A stretch of DNA of 64,000 bases from Methylobacterium sp. UNC378MF. GTDB taxonomy: Bacteria > Pseudomonadota > Alphaproteobacteria > Rhizobiales > Beijerinckiaceae. A model generated the notes under the pieces. It was not told where the DNA came from. It saw only the letters and a list, made by a program, of their open reading frames with translations, and made no database searches. The stretch is taken from positions 62,001 to 126,000 of the forward strand of contig NZ_FMWU01000004.1 of assembly GCF_900103195.1 (NCBI RefSeq), written 5' to 3'. The first letter of the stretch is position 1. Each line of letters starts with the position of its first letter. Shown piece by piece: positions 1 through 8,328 of the stretch. The position numbers were made by a program, and so were the translations under genes.

Positions 1-1692
1 GAACAGGTTCCCGGGCAGGAAATCGACGTCGTACTTGCTGCCGGTCGCGATCTTGCGCGATGCCACCAGTGTCCAGTGGTCATCCGCCCAGTCGGCCGCC
101 GCCGAGATGCCGGCGCGATCGCCCGTATAGCCATCGGTGATGAGCACGCCCGGCATGACCGTGCCGACCGGTATCTCTGCGTCGGCCGTCGCGGAATACG
201 GTACCGTCTCGCTCTTCTCGACCATCCACCACGTCGAACCCGGCGCGGTGCTCGCATCGAAGGCGAGGTCCACGGTGCCGAGCTTCGCCACCGTCGCGCG
301 CCAGTCCTTAGGCAGCCGCAGCGGCTCGACGGCGCCTTCGTAGCCGCCGGGGCCCTCGAACCGGAAATTGTAACGGTACATGCTCGTGCCAGGGTCGCCC
401 CAATAGCCCGCTTGGTAGCGGCCCTTCACCATCCGCTCGGCGGCGGTCGGCTCGGTGGGCGGTCCGATGTGCATGTCCTCGACGACGCCAAGCATGCCGC
501 CGCGGGCCGCCTTCCACTGCCACATGTCGATGTAGCTGCCGTCGGTGGTGTAGTGGTAGCCGCGGCCGTTCAGCGGCGCGGGGGCGTCGGGGAGGGGGCG
601 GGCGCCGAGATGGGTCGCGCCGCCGCTGCCGAACGCGTCGGAGCGTGAGAAGATTACCGCGAGCTTGTCCTCGTAATAGCCCGTCACGTCCGCCCGCGCC
701 GCGTTCGCGTCGAGGAGGTGCCAGCCATCCGCCTTCTTGACCATCGGGACACGCTTCAGCGAGCGCGACGGGTCCCACCAGCGGAAGGCGAAGTAGACAT
801 TCACGTCGTCGCGCACGGCACGGATCTCGACGGTGGTCTCACCGGTACCGCCGAAATTGGCGCCCTGCATCGTCCGGACCGACACCGGCCGAGCGGTGCG
901 CCAGACTGGGTCTTCGAGGAGCTTCTTGAGATCGGGCCCGGCCGACACCTTGTCGACGACAAGCGTGGAGCGGCCTTTCACATCCGCGAAGGCCAGGCCG
1001 CCAACGACCGGGAGACCGATGATCGCGGCCGCCAGCAGAGGCCGTCGGCGCCGCGCGGCGCCGTCCGTCAGGGCAGCGGGGCGGAACAGCCGCAGGAGCT
1101 GCCACAGCCCGCCATACATGAAGTGTGCGAGGGTATGGACCGCGATGTAGCCGAGTGCCACCAGCGCGCAGGTGGCGTGCAGCCAGACCACCCAGCCGCC
1201 GTAGCCGAGATAGAGCGCGACGCCGGTGCCCGTCAGGATGAGCGTGACGGCGTAGATGAGCCAGTGCAGCGCGACGTTGATGCCGCCCCACCGCGCCTTT
1301 CGCGCCGCCTTCGTCCGACCGCTGACGCGCAGGGCGCGCAGGCGCGACAGACCGTTGCGATCCGTGAGACGCCCGCGCACGAGGTAGACGAGATAGGCGG
1401 TGATTCCGAAGAACAGCGTCAGCCCGGCGACGAAATGGACGGTCCAGACTTCCCCCTGCGGAAGAAACGGCGCCAGGAATTTCGCGGTCCGCGCAATAGG
1501 CGCGTCGGCCGAGATGCGCAGACCCGTGAGCAGGCTGGCGACCATCGCAACGGCAACGATCCAGTGAATGAGGATGGTTCCGGTATCGGAGCGGGGATGT
1601 CGGTCGGTCTGTGCTGTTGGTGTGGCACGCCAACCCGAGGCTGCTTCCGCACCGCCCGGCGGATGCGGTGAGAGGGTCAGCGGTTCCGACAT
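1..1692 (-). CDS. Cytochrome b561-like / ethylbenzene dehydrogenase-related fusion protein (3' end outside window)
   Basis: One open frame runs from an ATG at 1692, preceded by a GGAGG Shine-Dalgarno, to the left edge without a stop, giving at least 564 residues. Residues about 40-215 hold four hydrophobic helices with histidines (ILIHWIVA, VWTVHFVAG, VALHWLIYA, IAVHTLAHF), the pattern of a di-heme cytochrome b561. After a further hydrophobic segment near 225-240, the rest is exported-looking sequence with the shape of the heme-binding gamma subunit of ethylbenzene or DMSO-type dehydrogenases (WRTARPVSVRT near the start, later YYEDKLAVIFS and DMWQWKAARGG). The likely role is membrane electron transfer between quinone and a periplasmic partner. 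No molybdoenzyme subunit is visible in the window, so the partner is unknown. Family call good, exact role inferred. Confidence 0.8.
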   Translation of the reverse strand, partial: MSEPLTLSPHPPGGAEAASGWRATPTAQTDRHPRSDTGTILIHWIVAVAMVASLLTGLRISADAPIARTAKFLAPFLPQGEVWTVHFVAGLTLFFGITAYLVYLVRGRLTDRNGLSRLRALRVSGRTKAARKARWGGINVALHWLIYAVTLILTGTGVALYLGYGGWVVWLHATCALVALGYIAVHTLAHFMYGGLWQLLRLFRPAALTDGAARRRRPLLAAAIIGLPVVGGLAFADVKGRSTLVVDKVSAGPDLKKLLEDPVWRTARPVSVRTMQGANFGGTGETTVEIRAVRDDVNVYFAFRWWDPSRSLKRVPMVKKADGWHLLDANAARADVTGYYEDKLAVIFSRSDAFGSGGATHLGARPLPDAPAPLNGRGYHYTTDGSYIDMWQWKAARGGMLGVVEDMHIGPPTEPTAAERMVKGRYQAGYWGDPGTSMYRYNFRFEGPGGYEGAVEPLRLPKDWRATVAKLGTVDLAFDASTAPGSTWWMVEKSETVPYSATADAEIPVGTVMPGVLITDGYTGDRAGISAAADWADDHWTLVASRKIATGSKYDVDFLPGNLF

Positions 1693-2166
1693 TCGATCCT
1701 CCGCACCATCGCCGCAAATTGGATGCGCCGCGTTAGAAGTTTGTAAAGCATGTTGCCGGCCCCGCGATATAGCCGAGCTTTGCAATCTAGAATTCTCCGC
1801 GGATATGCTTAACGGGGCACTCCATCGGCGCTCAACGGATGGTTTCGGGTGGCATTGCGCTGCGCGGAAGCCGTCGGTGGCGTCGCGAATTTGTGCAGGG
1901 CGGACAGCTTGTCGGTCCAGAGCTTCGTCTCGCAGGTCGTCCGAACCGCAATCCTGCTGTTCGACGGCCCGGGTGAGCGATCCGATCCTGCTTCCGACCG
2001 CCTGGCAGGGCGCGGTACGATTTCCTCACGGCTCTTCAGCGCTGCGCTTCGCCGGAGAGCGAGCGGATACTTCCGAGCGCCCTCGCGCGTATCGCGAGCC
2101 GACCGTTGGGGCAGCCGCCGGCGAGCCGCCCGGCAGCACCATCCGCCTTCGCCGGACCGATGGCGA
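1693..2166. other. Intergenic stretch without a convincing gene
   Basis: Overlapping open frames exist on both strands here, but their arginine- and serine-rich products resemble no family. The left part, AT-rich near 1735-1810, must carry the promoter of the leftward cytochrome gene. No hairpin or repeat stood out. Confidence 0.4.
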
Positions 2167-2394
2167 TCAGGCCAGATAATCGTGAAGCACGTCGCCGTAT
2201 GGCAGCGAAAAATCGACGATCTGATGCCGGCCACGCCTGATCCGGCGCACCCGAAGGTCGGCCACACGGCAATTGACATGCGGGATGAGGTGAAGCCTGG
2301 TGTCGCCTTCCCAGGCGCCGCGCCCGACCACGTCCCGGAGGCGGTAGCCGACGAGGTCCTTCTTCACGGATAGCCGCGGCATTCCATGCTTCAT
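2167..2394 (-). CDS. Small hypothetical protein (75 aa)
   Basis: ATG at 2394 gives 75 residues beginning MKHGMPRLSVKKDLVGYRLR. Codons are mostly G/C-ending and the composition is balanced, with several hydrophobic strands (LVGYRLRDVVG, HQIVDFSLPYGDV), unlike the Arg/Ser-rich shadow frames beside it. The alternating charged and hydrophobic pattern suggests a small beta-rich domain. No family is recognised and no membrane segment is seen. It could be the remains of a longer gene, because the flanks are non-coding. Confidence 0.45.
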   Translation of the reverse strand: MKHGMPRLSVKKDLVGYRLRDVVGRGAWEGDTRLHLIPHVNCRVADLRVRRIRRGRHQIVDFSLPYGDVLHDYLA

Positions 2395-2740
2395 CGGAAA
2401 GCCCCAGATCCCGCGCCCGGCGGTGATCGGCTGCTCATCGTCGAGCTACATCTGCACCGAGACATTACAGGGCTGCCCCTTACAGCTGGCAACTTTCGCC
2501 GAGCCGCTGACCCATGTCGGCCCTACCCTCGCGACTTCGGACAGCTATCCAATGTCCGAAACGGCCGCCTCAGTGCGACGCCCGCTCACGGAAGCCAGGC
2601 TCAACGCAACGAGGAGGTCCCGCCTGTGTTTCGGCAATTCCAGACTCCCGGTTTTTGTAGATTCCTAAGCCAGGTTATGTCTCGCCTCGAAACAGCACTC
2701 GATTGAATCGACATTGCGTATCTGACCACGTGGCGCTGGT
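2395..2740. other. Intergenic stretch, possible tiny ORF only
   Basis: A plus-strand frame at 2423-2668 (81 residues, with a CSSSSYICTE start region) is open, but it has low G/C third-position bias and no clear ribosome binding site. I treat it as unproven. Nothing else is visible. Confidence 0.3.
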
Positions 2741-2743
2741 GTG

Positions 2744-3049
2744 ATGATTGAACAGGCACCACGGATCGCTCGGGAATTTCATGTCGGTGCAGGGGGCGAC
2801 CGCTGGGCGCTGACGCGCGACCTGCAAACCGGGCGACCGCATGTTCTCCATTATCCCGGCAACGACGCGCCCGAAGTCCAGTTGGACCTCGGGTCCTTTC
2901 TGGTCCCCTTCACCGGCGACGAGCGCGAAGACCTGCTCCGTCTGATCGCGTCCCTCCTTCCGGACGCCGAACCGATTTTGGATGCCCGCGATGGTGCCGG
3001 TACGACCCGGCCTCTGCACTTCGTCTCCCGATGGCTTCGCGCACGGTAG
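2744..3049 (+). CDS. Small conserved hypothetical protein (GDRW family, 101 aa)
   Basis: The protein contains GDRWALTRDLQTG near residue 18, then HVLHYPGN, a QLDLGSFL stretch and DEREDLLRLIASL. This order (GDRW.L.RD..G, hydrophobic strand, acidic residue, FL, then an LLRLI helix) matches a family of short alphaproteobacterial proteins of unknown function. They are usually 70-90 residues, so this copy has a longer tail. ATG 2744 directly follows an in-frame GTG at 2741; either could start translation. No signal peptide. Probably a cytoplasmic single-domain protein in its own transcription unit. Confidence 0.6.
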   Translation: MIEQAPRIAREFHVGAGGDRWALTRDLQTGRPHVLHYPGNDAPEVQLDLGSFLVPFTGDEREDLLRLIASLLPDAEPILDARDGAGTTRPLHFVSRWLRAR

Positions 3050-3164
3050 CCCAGAGACGCCTGAATGGCCGACCGTGCGATTGCTGCACGCAATTGGGCT
3101 CAATCCGTGAACGGCTTATTGATCCGTGATCTCCTACGCTGATGCGCTTTAGGGCGGGGTCCTC

Positions 3165-3416
3165 ATGGATAATCAGCGGAACGCCCGGCGCGTATCGGTC
3201 AACCTGAGCGGGCGCATCTCGGCGGCCGGTCATCCCGCCATTCCGTGCGTGGTGCATGATATGTCGCGATGGGGCGTTCGCCTGAGGCTCGTGGGGACCG
3301 AGCGAGTCCCCTCCGTGTTCACGCTGACGATCGACGCCACCGACACGGTGATCGGCTGCGAGACGGTCTGGAAGAACGCTGACGAGATCGGGGCACTGAC
3401 CGATCTGATGGAGTGA
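3165..3416 (+). CDS. PilZ domain protein (83 aa)
   Basis: The whole protein is one PilZ domain. RNARRVSVNL at residues 5-14 supplies the N-terminal arginine motif. HDMSRWGVRLRL near 47-58 fits the D/N-x-S-x-x-G motif that contacts cyclic di-GMP, and beta strands follow to the end. Such stand-alone PilZ proteins are common in Methylobacterium and Bradyrhizobium and act as c-di-GMP receptors controlling motility or exopolysaccharide. The target cannot be read from the context. It stands alone, convergent with the amidase gene. Confidence 0.8.
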   Translation: MDNQRNARRVSVNLSGRISAAGHPAIPCVVHDMSRWGVRLRLVGTERVPSVFTLTIDATDTVIGCETVWKNADEIGALTDLME

Positions 3417-3459
3417 CCGCCGGCTCCTGCCGGCGGCTCTGGCAAGCTCGCAGGTCCGA

Positions 3460-4956
3460 TCAGCCGCGATCGAGGAATCCGGGGCTCTGCGCGATCGGAT
3501 CCCTGTTGGCCAGCCCGTCGAGATCGGGGATCGGACGCATCAGGTCCGGCGAACCGGCGCAATGCGCTTCGATGCCGGCGGTCGCCGCGAGCAGGACGGC
3601 ATCGCCGCCGCGCCGAGCTACGACCTGCACGCCGAACGGAAGTCCGGCCTCGTCGACGCCGAGCGGCAGGCTGATCGCCGGATGGCCGGCGAGGGTCACG
3701 CCGTAGGCGAGCGCCAGCCAGTGGAAGTACGAACGGGTGGCGACCCCGTCGATCTCCGTCGGATACAGCTCGCTCCACGGGCGCGGAGAGAGGGTGATGG
3801 TCGGGCTGATCAGCAGGTCATAGCGCGCGAAGAAGCCGACGAAGCTCCGGTAGATCGCGGTCTGGATGCGCGCCGCCCGGGCATAGTCGGCGAGCGTGTA
3901 GCCGAGGCCCTCCTCGACATTCGTCCGGACATTGGGGCCGAGCTGCTGCGGCCGGGCGCGGTAGTTGTCCAGGTGGAGGGCAAGGAACTGCGCGGCCCGC
4001 AGGATCGCGAAGGCCTCATCGGCCCCCGTGCAATCCGGCGTCGCCGTCTCGGCGGCGGCGAAGAGCGGCGACAGCGCCACGACGCGCCTGCGGAACACCC
4101 GTCGGACGTGCTGCTCCGTCGGCGCGAAGCCGAAATCCTCCGTGAATGCGACGCGGAGTTTGCCGAGGTCGAGCGGATGGGGCGGGTCGTAGCGCTCCGC
4201 GCGGCCACGCACGGGCTCGCCGGGCAGGGTATAGGCCAGGGGATCGCGCGGGTCGTCGTCGGCCATAGCACCCAGCATCAGGGCGGCGTCGCCGACTGTC
4301 CGGGCCATCGGCCCGTTAACCGGGAGATTGGCCCAGCCGAGCCCGCGCCGTTCGTTTGGAACGAGGCCAGAGGACGGTCGCATGCCGACGATGCCCGCAT
4401 AGGCCGCCGGGTTGCGCAGCGACCCCCCGGTATCCGAGCCGGACGCGAGCGGCACCATCCCGCAGGCGAGTGCTACCGCAGAGCCGCCGGACGAACCTGC
4501 CGCGGAGAGCGTCGGATCGAAGGCATTGCCGGTGGCCCCGTAGACGACATTGCGCGTATTCGCACCGGCGGCGAATTCGGGGGTGTTCGTCTTGGCCAGC
4601 ACGATGGCGCCCGCGCCGCGCAGGCGCGCCACGACGCCGAGGTCCCGGGCCGGGACGTTGTCGGCATGGATCGGACTGCCGTAGGTCGTGCGTAGCCCGG
4701 CCGTCTCCTCGGTATCCTTGATGCCGACCGGTATCCCGTGAAGCGCGCCGAGTGGCTCGCCCTGGCGGACGGCCGCCTCCGCGCGGAGGGCCGCCTCCTG
4801 CGCCCGGTCGATATCGAGGGCGACCACTGCGTTCACGGCGGGATTGATCCGGGCGATCCGGTCGAGGCATGAATCCAGCAATTCCACGGGGGAGATGTCG
4901 CCCCGGCCGATGAGGCGGCGGAGTTCCACCGCGGACAAGTCGCAAAGGTCGGCCAT
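3460..4956 (-). CDS. Amidase signature family hydrolase (498 aa)
   Basis: Length and layout are those of amidase-signature enzymes, which hydrolyse amides to acid and ammonia. The Ser-cisSer-Lys triad is present: Lys80 in GIPVGIKD, cis-Ser155 in the GSSGGS block and Ser179 in GSDTGGS. The 75- and 24-residue spacings match peptide amidase. No signal peptide, so cytoplasmic. The substrate is not evident. It is not GatA, because there is no GatB/GatC neighbour and the C-terminal part differs. The same-strand neighbour dsdA starts upstream with about 130 bases between them, so a shared nitrogen-scavenging role is possible but inferred. Confidence 0.88.
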   Translation of the reverse strand: MADLCDLSAVELRRLIGRGDISPVELLDSCLDRIARINPAVNAVVALDIDRAQEAALRAEAAVRQGEPLGALHGIPVGIKDTEETAGLRTTYGSPIHADNVPARDLGVVARLRGAGAIVLAKTNTPEFAAGANTRNVVYGATGNAFDPTLSAAGSSGGSAVALACGMVPLASGSDTGGSLRNPAAYAGIVGMRPSSGLVPNERRGLGWANLPVNGPMARTVGDAALMLGAMADDDPRDPLAYTLPGEPVRGRAERYDPPHPLDLGKLRVAFTEDFGFAPTEQHVRRVFRRRVVALSPLFAAAETATPDCTGADEAFAILRAAQFLALHLDNYRARPQQLGPNVRTNVEEGLGYTLADYARAARIQTAIYRSFVGFFARYDLLISPTITLSPRPWSELYPTEIDGVATRSYFHWLALAYGVTLAGHPAISLPLGVDEAGLPFGVQVVARRGGDAVLLAATAGIEAHCAGSPDLMRPIPDLDGLANRDPIAQSPGFLDRG

Positions 4957-5005
4957 GCTGAGATATCCCTGACGTTCGGAACGCGGCTTGATCGGTGTTA
5001 CCGGC

Positions 5006-5095
5006 TCAGGCCGCCTGCGGCACGGGGGCGGTGGATTGGCCGCGCATGGTCAGTGCCACCAGAAGCGCGACGACGACGGCGAGCACTTCAGCCGC
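5006..5095 (-). pseudogene. Possible C-terminal remnant of a membrane transporter
   Basis: Read leftward, this frame encodes a hydrophobic helix (EVLAVVVALLVALTMRG) and a short polar tail ending PVPQAA and a stop, the shape of the last helix and tail of an MFS-type carrier. It has no start and is joined directly to the 3' end of dsdA, in another frame. It may be the relic of a permease once downstream of the dehydratase. The evidence is one short segment. Confidence 0.3.
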
Positions 5096-6359
5096 GGGCG
5101 AGTGCAGCTTCGAATTCCTCGGCCGGGAGATGCGCGCCGCCGGTGGTCCAGATCACGTGAGTGGCCCCTGCCTGCGTCTCAGCGGAGAGAGTTGCGGCGA
5201 AGCGCCCCGCGGCCGCGAAGCCTGCCGCCGCTGAGGGCTCTAGACGGATACCCGCGTCCGTCCAAAGCACCTTGAGCCACCGGTACAGCGCGTCGTCCGG
5301 CACGGTGACCACAGCCCGGATCAGCTTCTCGAGGGTCCGGGCGACGAGCATGGAGGCGGATGCGCAGGCCAGCCCGTCCGCCGCCGTGCGATTGTCGAGG
5401 CCGACATCGTAGACGCTGACCGACTGGTCGAGGCCCGCCGCGAGTTGGACCAGCATGCACGGAGACGCCACGGGCTCGACGAAGACCGGATGCACGGCGT
5501 TGCCGAACAGGAGCTTCAGCCCGAAGGCAACGCCACCCGGCGCTCCACCGACACCGCACGGAAGGTAGACGAACAGGGGATGCGCCGGACCCACTGCGAT
5601 CCCGTTCTCCGCAAGCTGCCGCTTCAAGTCGAGGGCGGCGGTTGCATAGCCGAGGAACAGGTCGACGGAATCCTCATCGTCAACGAAGTGCGCGTCGTCG
5701 CGTCCTGAAAAAGCACTGCGCGCCGCCGCCACCGCCGCCCCGTAATCGCCGCGATGCTCGACCACGCGGGCACCGAGTTCACGCAGGCGCTGCTTCTTCC
5801 AGGCCCTGGCGTCGTGCGACATGTGGACCTCGACCTCGAAGCCGAGCGCCCGCCCCATCAGGCCGACGCTAAAGCCGAGATTGCCGGTGCTGCCGACCGC
5901 AATGACATGACGGGCGAACAGGTCACGGAACTCAGGATCCGCGAACGCCGCATAGGACCGACCCTTGCCGAGTATCCCAGCCCGCGTTGCGAGTTCCTCG
6001 GCGAAGGCCAGGACCTCGTAAACTCCGCCGCGTGCCTTGATGCAGCCCGTCACCGGAAGCGCGTGGTCTCCCTTCACGAAGAGCTGACCGCGGTATCCAG
6101 CCAGGACGGCTCTGGACAGCTCCTCCGCCAGTGGGATGAGCGGCGAGTCGATCCGGCCCGCGCCGTCTTCGGGGAAGAGGCGGGCCAGGAGCGGTGCGAA
6201 CCGCTGCCAGCGCGCGACCGCGCCATCGACGTCGGATCGGCCAATTGCGAGGCTCGGCAGAACCGACGCACTATCGGCCAGAGCGGGGTTCTTCCAGATC
6301 GTGGGACTGGCGCGCTTCACCGCTTCAGGAATCCGATCGCCCGGAAGCTTGGTCTGCAT
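5088..6359 (-). CDS. dsdA: D-serine ammonia-lyase (D-serine dehydratase)
   Basis: A PLP enzyme of 423 residues, against about 440 in E. coli, converting D-serine to pyruvate and ammonia. The cofactor lysine is Lys108 in the GCIKARGGVYE block. GSTGNLGFSVGLMG follows as the phosphate and substrate loop, then VYLPCGVGGAPGGVAFGLK and a TGGAHLP end typical of DsdA. I chose ATG 6359 (MQTKLPG); a longer frame reaches 6437 but would run toward the regulator's operator. The gene is divergent from a LysR-type regulator at 6482, with a T-N11-A palindrome between, so control resembles dsdC-dsdA with D-serine or a related amino acid as inducer. Confidence 0.9.
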   Translation of the reverse strand: MQTKLPGDRIPEAVKRASPTIWKNPALADSASVLPSLAIGRSDVDGAVARWQRFAPLLARLFPEDGAGRIDSPLIPLAEELSRAVLAGYRGQLFVKGDHALPVTGCIKARGGVYEVLAFAEELATRAGILGKGRSYAAFADPEFRDLFARHVIAVGSTGNLGFSVGLMGRALGFEVEVHMSHDARAWKKQRLRELGARVVEHRGDYGAAVAAARSAFSGRDDAHFVDDEDSVDLFLGYATAALDLKRQLAENGIAVGPAHPLFVYLPCGVGGAPGGVAFGLKLLFGNAVHPVFVEPVASPCMLVQLAAGLDQSVSVYDVGLDNRTAADGLACASASMLVARTLEKLIRAVVTVPDDALYRWLKVLWTDAGIRLEPSAAAGFAAAGRFAATLSAETQAGATHVIWTTGGAHLPAEEFEAALARG

Positions 6360-6439
6360 CTCGATGGTCGCCAGGCGCTTCTGATCACGATCGGTTCGTC
6401 CGCGTCGAACCTGCGCGAGAGGATGGCGCGCGGCCAATT

Positions 6440-6460
6440 ATATTCTCTGGCGTAAAATAT
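6440..6460. promoter_or_regulatory. LysR-type operator (T-N11-A palindrome)
   Basis: ATATT at 6440-6444 and AATAT at 6456-6460 are perfect inverted arms separated by 11 bases. That is the T-N11-A geometry of LysR-family sites, in the only AT-rich patch of the dsdA/LysR divergent gap. It lies 80 bases before dsdA and 21 before the regulator, suitable for both activation and autorepression. Confidence 0.65.
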
Positions 6461-6481
6461 TAGGACCGCTTATCGTTAGGT

Positions 6482-7414
6482 ATGCCCGTAAGGCTTGATG
6501 CGCGTCTGGCTGGCGACCTGTTCTTCTTCCGCGCCCTGGTCGAGGCGGGCGGCTTCGCCAAGGCAGGAGACCGTCTCGCGGTGACGCAGAGCGCAGTCAC
6601 CCAGCGAATCCAGCGACTTGAGCAGCGTCTGGGTTACCCGCTGCTGGTGCGGGGTGCCCGTGAGATCCGCCTGACCGTAGAGGGTCACGCCCTGTTCGCG
6701 GCCGCGCGCGCCGGATACGACGGCATGAGCGCGGTTCTGCTCCAGGCGGAGCGGCGCGCAGGGCGGGAATCGCTGAGGATCAGCTGCATCCCGTCCCTGG
6801 CTTCAGAATGGCTGGCCCCCCGGCTGAAAGTCTTTAGTGACACGCATCCCGGCATCGACATCGCCGTCTTCGGGGAGACCCACGACCTGGATCCGGCACA
6901 CATGACCTCCTCCGGGATTGACGTGGCGATCCGCTACGGTCCGGAGCCGCCTTCCGGTGCGACGGTCGTCTTCGACCATCCCGAGCCGGTCTACCCGGTC
7001 TGCGCCCCCGCTTACCGAGATGCGTCCGGGGCGAGCGCTGACGGTACCGTCGTCCTGCTTCACGACGCGTCACCGTGGGAGGCTGCGGCGACGTCCTCCG
7101 ACGAGTGGGATCGCTGGATGCGGATCCATGGAGTGCCGTGGAACGGCCGGATCCAGAATCTCTACTTCAACCTCGCCCAGCTGGCGCTGCGAGCCTCACT
7201 CGGCGGCTCCGGCATAGCGCTGGGACGGTCGCTGATCGTCGCGCCCTATCGCGTCGACGGGCGCCTCGTTCCAGCCTGCGGCGATGCCGTGATGACCGGA
7301 CTTCGCTATTACGTGCTCGTCCGCGCTCTGCCGCCGACGGGTCCCGCCGCGGCCTTCGTGCAATGGCTCGGCGCGAGCATGCTTCAGCAGCCCGGCTCAT
7401 CCCAGCCGATGTGA
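6482..7414 (+). CDS. LysR-type transcriptional regulator, DsdC-like (310 aa)
   Basis: Residues about 14-72 form the winged helix-turn-helix (FFRALVEAGGFAKAGDRLAVTQSAVTQRIQRLEQRLG). They are followed by the linker helix and a periplasmic-binding-like effector domain from about 95 (LRISCIPSLASEWLAPRL). That domain resembles the GcvA/DsdC branch, with SLASEWLAPRL and a late SGIALGRSLIV block. Divergent orientation to dsdA, with a shared T-N11-A site, indicates local control of D-serine breakdown. An ATG start at 6482 is used. The last bases overlap a decayed leftward LysR fragment on the other strand. Confidence 0.88.
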   Translation: MPVRLDARLAGDLFFFRALVEAGGFAKAGDRLAVTQSAVTQRIQRLEQRLGYPLLVRGAREIRLTVEGHALFAAARAGYDGMSAVLLQAERRAGRESLRISCIPSLASEWLAPRLKVFSDTHPGIDIAVFGETHDLDPAHMTSSGIDVAIRYGPEPPSGATVVFDHPEPVYPVCAPAYRDASGASADGTVVLLHDASPWEAAATSSDEWDRWMRIHGVPWNGRIQNLYFNLAQLALRASLGGSGIALGRSLIVAPYRVDGRLVPACGDAVMTGLRYYVLVRALPPTGPAAAFVQWLGASMLQQPGSSQPM

Positions 7415-7716
7415 AACGGCCATGACGCTCGCAGGCGCCATCACCGAACCGTTCGTCGTGGACGGATGAACGCCGTTCGTGGCCAACTCCGCCGCCAGAT
7501 GCGCCATGAAGGCCTTTTCCTTGGGACTGACCAGCCGCCGGGAGATGTGGAGCGCCCAGAGCTCCGTCGGTGGGCGCTCAAGCCGACGCCAGCAGGCCAA
7601 GCGGCCGGCCGCGACGTCGGGCCCGACGAGGGGGCAGGGCCGCGCCGGCACCCACCGCCGCCGCGTCCCGCAGAACCGGGCCAGCAACGTGGGTCGGTGC
7701 GGCAGCGACAGGTGGG
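7397..7716 (-). pseudogene. LysR regulator remnant, C-terminal third only, frameshifted
   Basis: Leftward translation shows GPVLRDAAAVGAGAALPP in one frame and, after a shift at a run of Cs near 7632, LVGPDVAAGRLA then PPTELWALHISRRLVSPKEK and AFMAHLAAEL. These are in order the late segments of a LysR effector domain. The helix-turn-helix half is absent. Recognisable homology stops near 7716, a few bases before an aldo-keto reductase remnant begins on the other strand. A stop at 7397 ends the readable tail. Confidence 0.65.
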
Positions 7717-7719
7717 CAA

Positions 7720-8048
7720 TCGCGATAATCCGTTCGGCGGCATGCTGTTCATCGAGGGACATCTCGCGGTCGTCGAGATCCTGCGCGCGGTCGCTGCGGA
7801 AACTCGGCCGGCAGATGGCGCGGGTAGCACTGGCCCGGGTCGCGCGACGTCCCGGCGTCGCGTCGGTCCTCGTGAGGGCGAGCCGCCCGGAGCAGCCGGA
7901 GCAGAACATCGCCGCCCTCGACGTCGCATCGACGCCCGAGCAGCAAGGCCGGTTGGACGGGGCAGTCGAACCGCCGAGGCTCAATCCGTACTTCATGTTC
8001 GCGCTGCCGACCGCATTGATCTTCGGCGATCGGCAGGTCCAGGCGTGA
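7720..8048 (+). pseudogene. Aldo/keto reductase remnant, C-terminal third only, frameshifted
   Basis: From about 7727 the plus strand reads NPFGGMLF, then HLAVVEILRAVAAE. One base too many near 7800 shifts the frame, after which LGRQMARVALARVARRPGV, ASRPEQPEQNIAALDV and LNPYFMFALPTALIFG follow to a stop at 8048. This is the ordered C-terminal part of an aldo/keto reductase (RPGV..S..VGASRPEQ..QNIAALD, then LNPYF.F). The barrel's catalytic N-terminal part is missing. With the LysR remnant it forms the two outer halves of a former divergent pair. Confidence 0.7.
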
Positions 8049-8328
8049 TCAGCGACGCCGTGCAGGCGCCCAGATCGATGTTGGCGGCGGTGACGGTGCT
8101 TCGCACGGTCCACTCGTCGAGCTTGACCACGAATGCACGCCACGTCTGGCTGCCGGTTCGGCAGAACACCGCGAAGGTTGTCCGGTCGAGCGCGAGCGTC
8201 CGCCCGGAAATTGGGCCTCCGCGGCCGAGGTCTGCCCCGCACCGCCGTGTGGCCCAAGGCACCGGTCTCGGTAGCGCCGCGACGTCGCCTTGAGGGCCGC
8301 CGCGGCGTCACCGGGGCCTTCGACCCCT

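Noticed and set aside
839..1717. Long frame inside the cytochrome gene on the same strand
   Set aside because: Arg-rich product with no domain; it is a shadow of the in-frame cytochrome/heme protein that runs off the left edge.
2423..2668. Plus-strand ORF of 81 codons
   Set aside because: No ribosome site, weak codon bias and no recognisable motif; listed only as part of an intergenic stretch.
7993..8262. Minus-strand ORF of 89 codons between the aldo-keto reductase relic and the barrel gene
   Set aside because: No start signal and no family; overlaps the relic, so probably chance or further decayed sequence.
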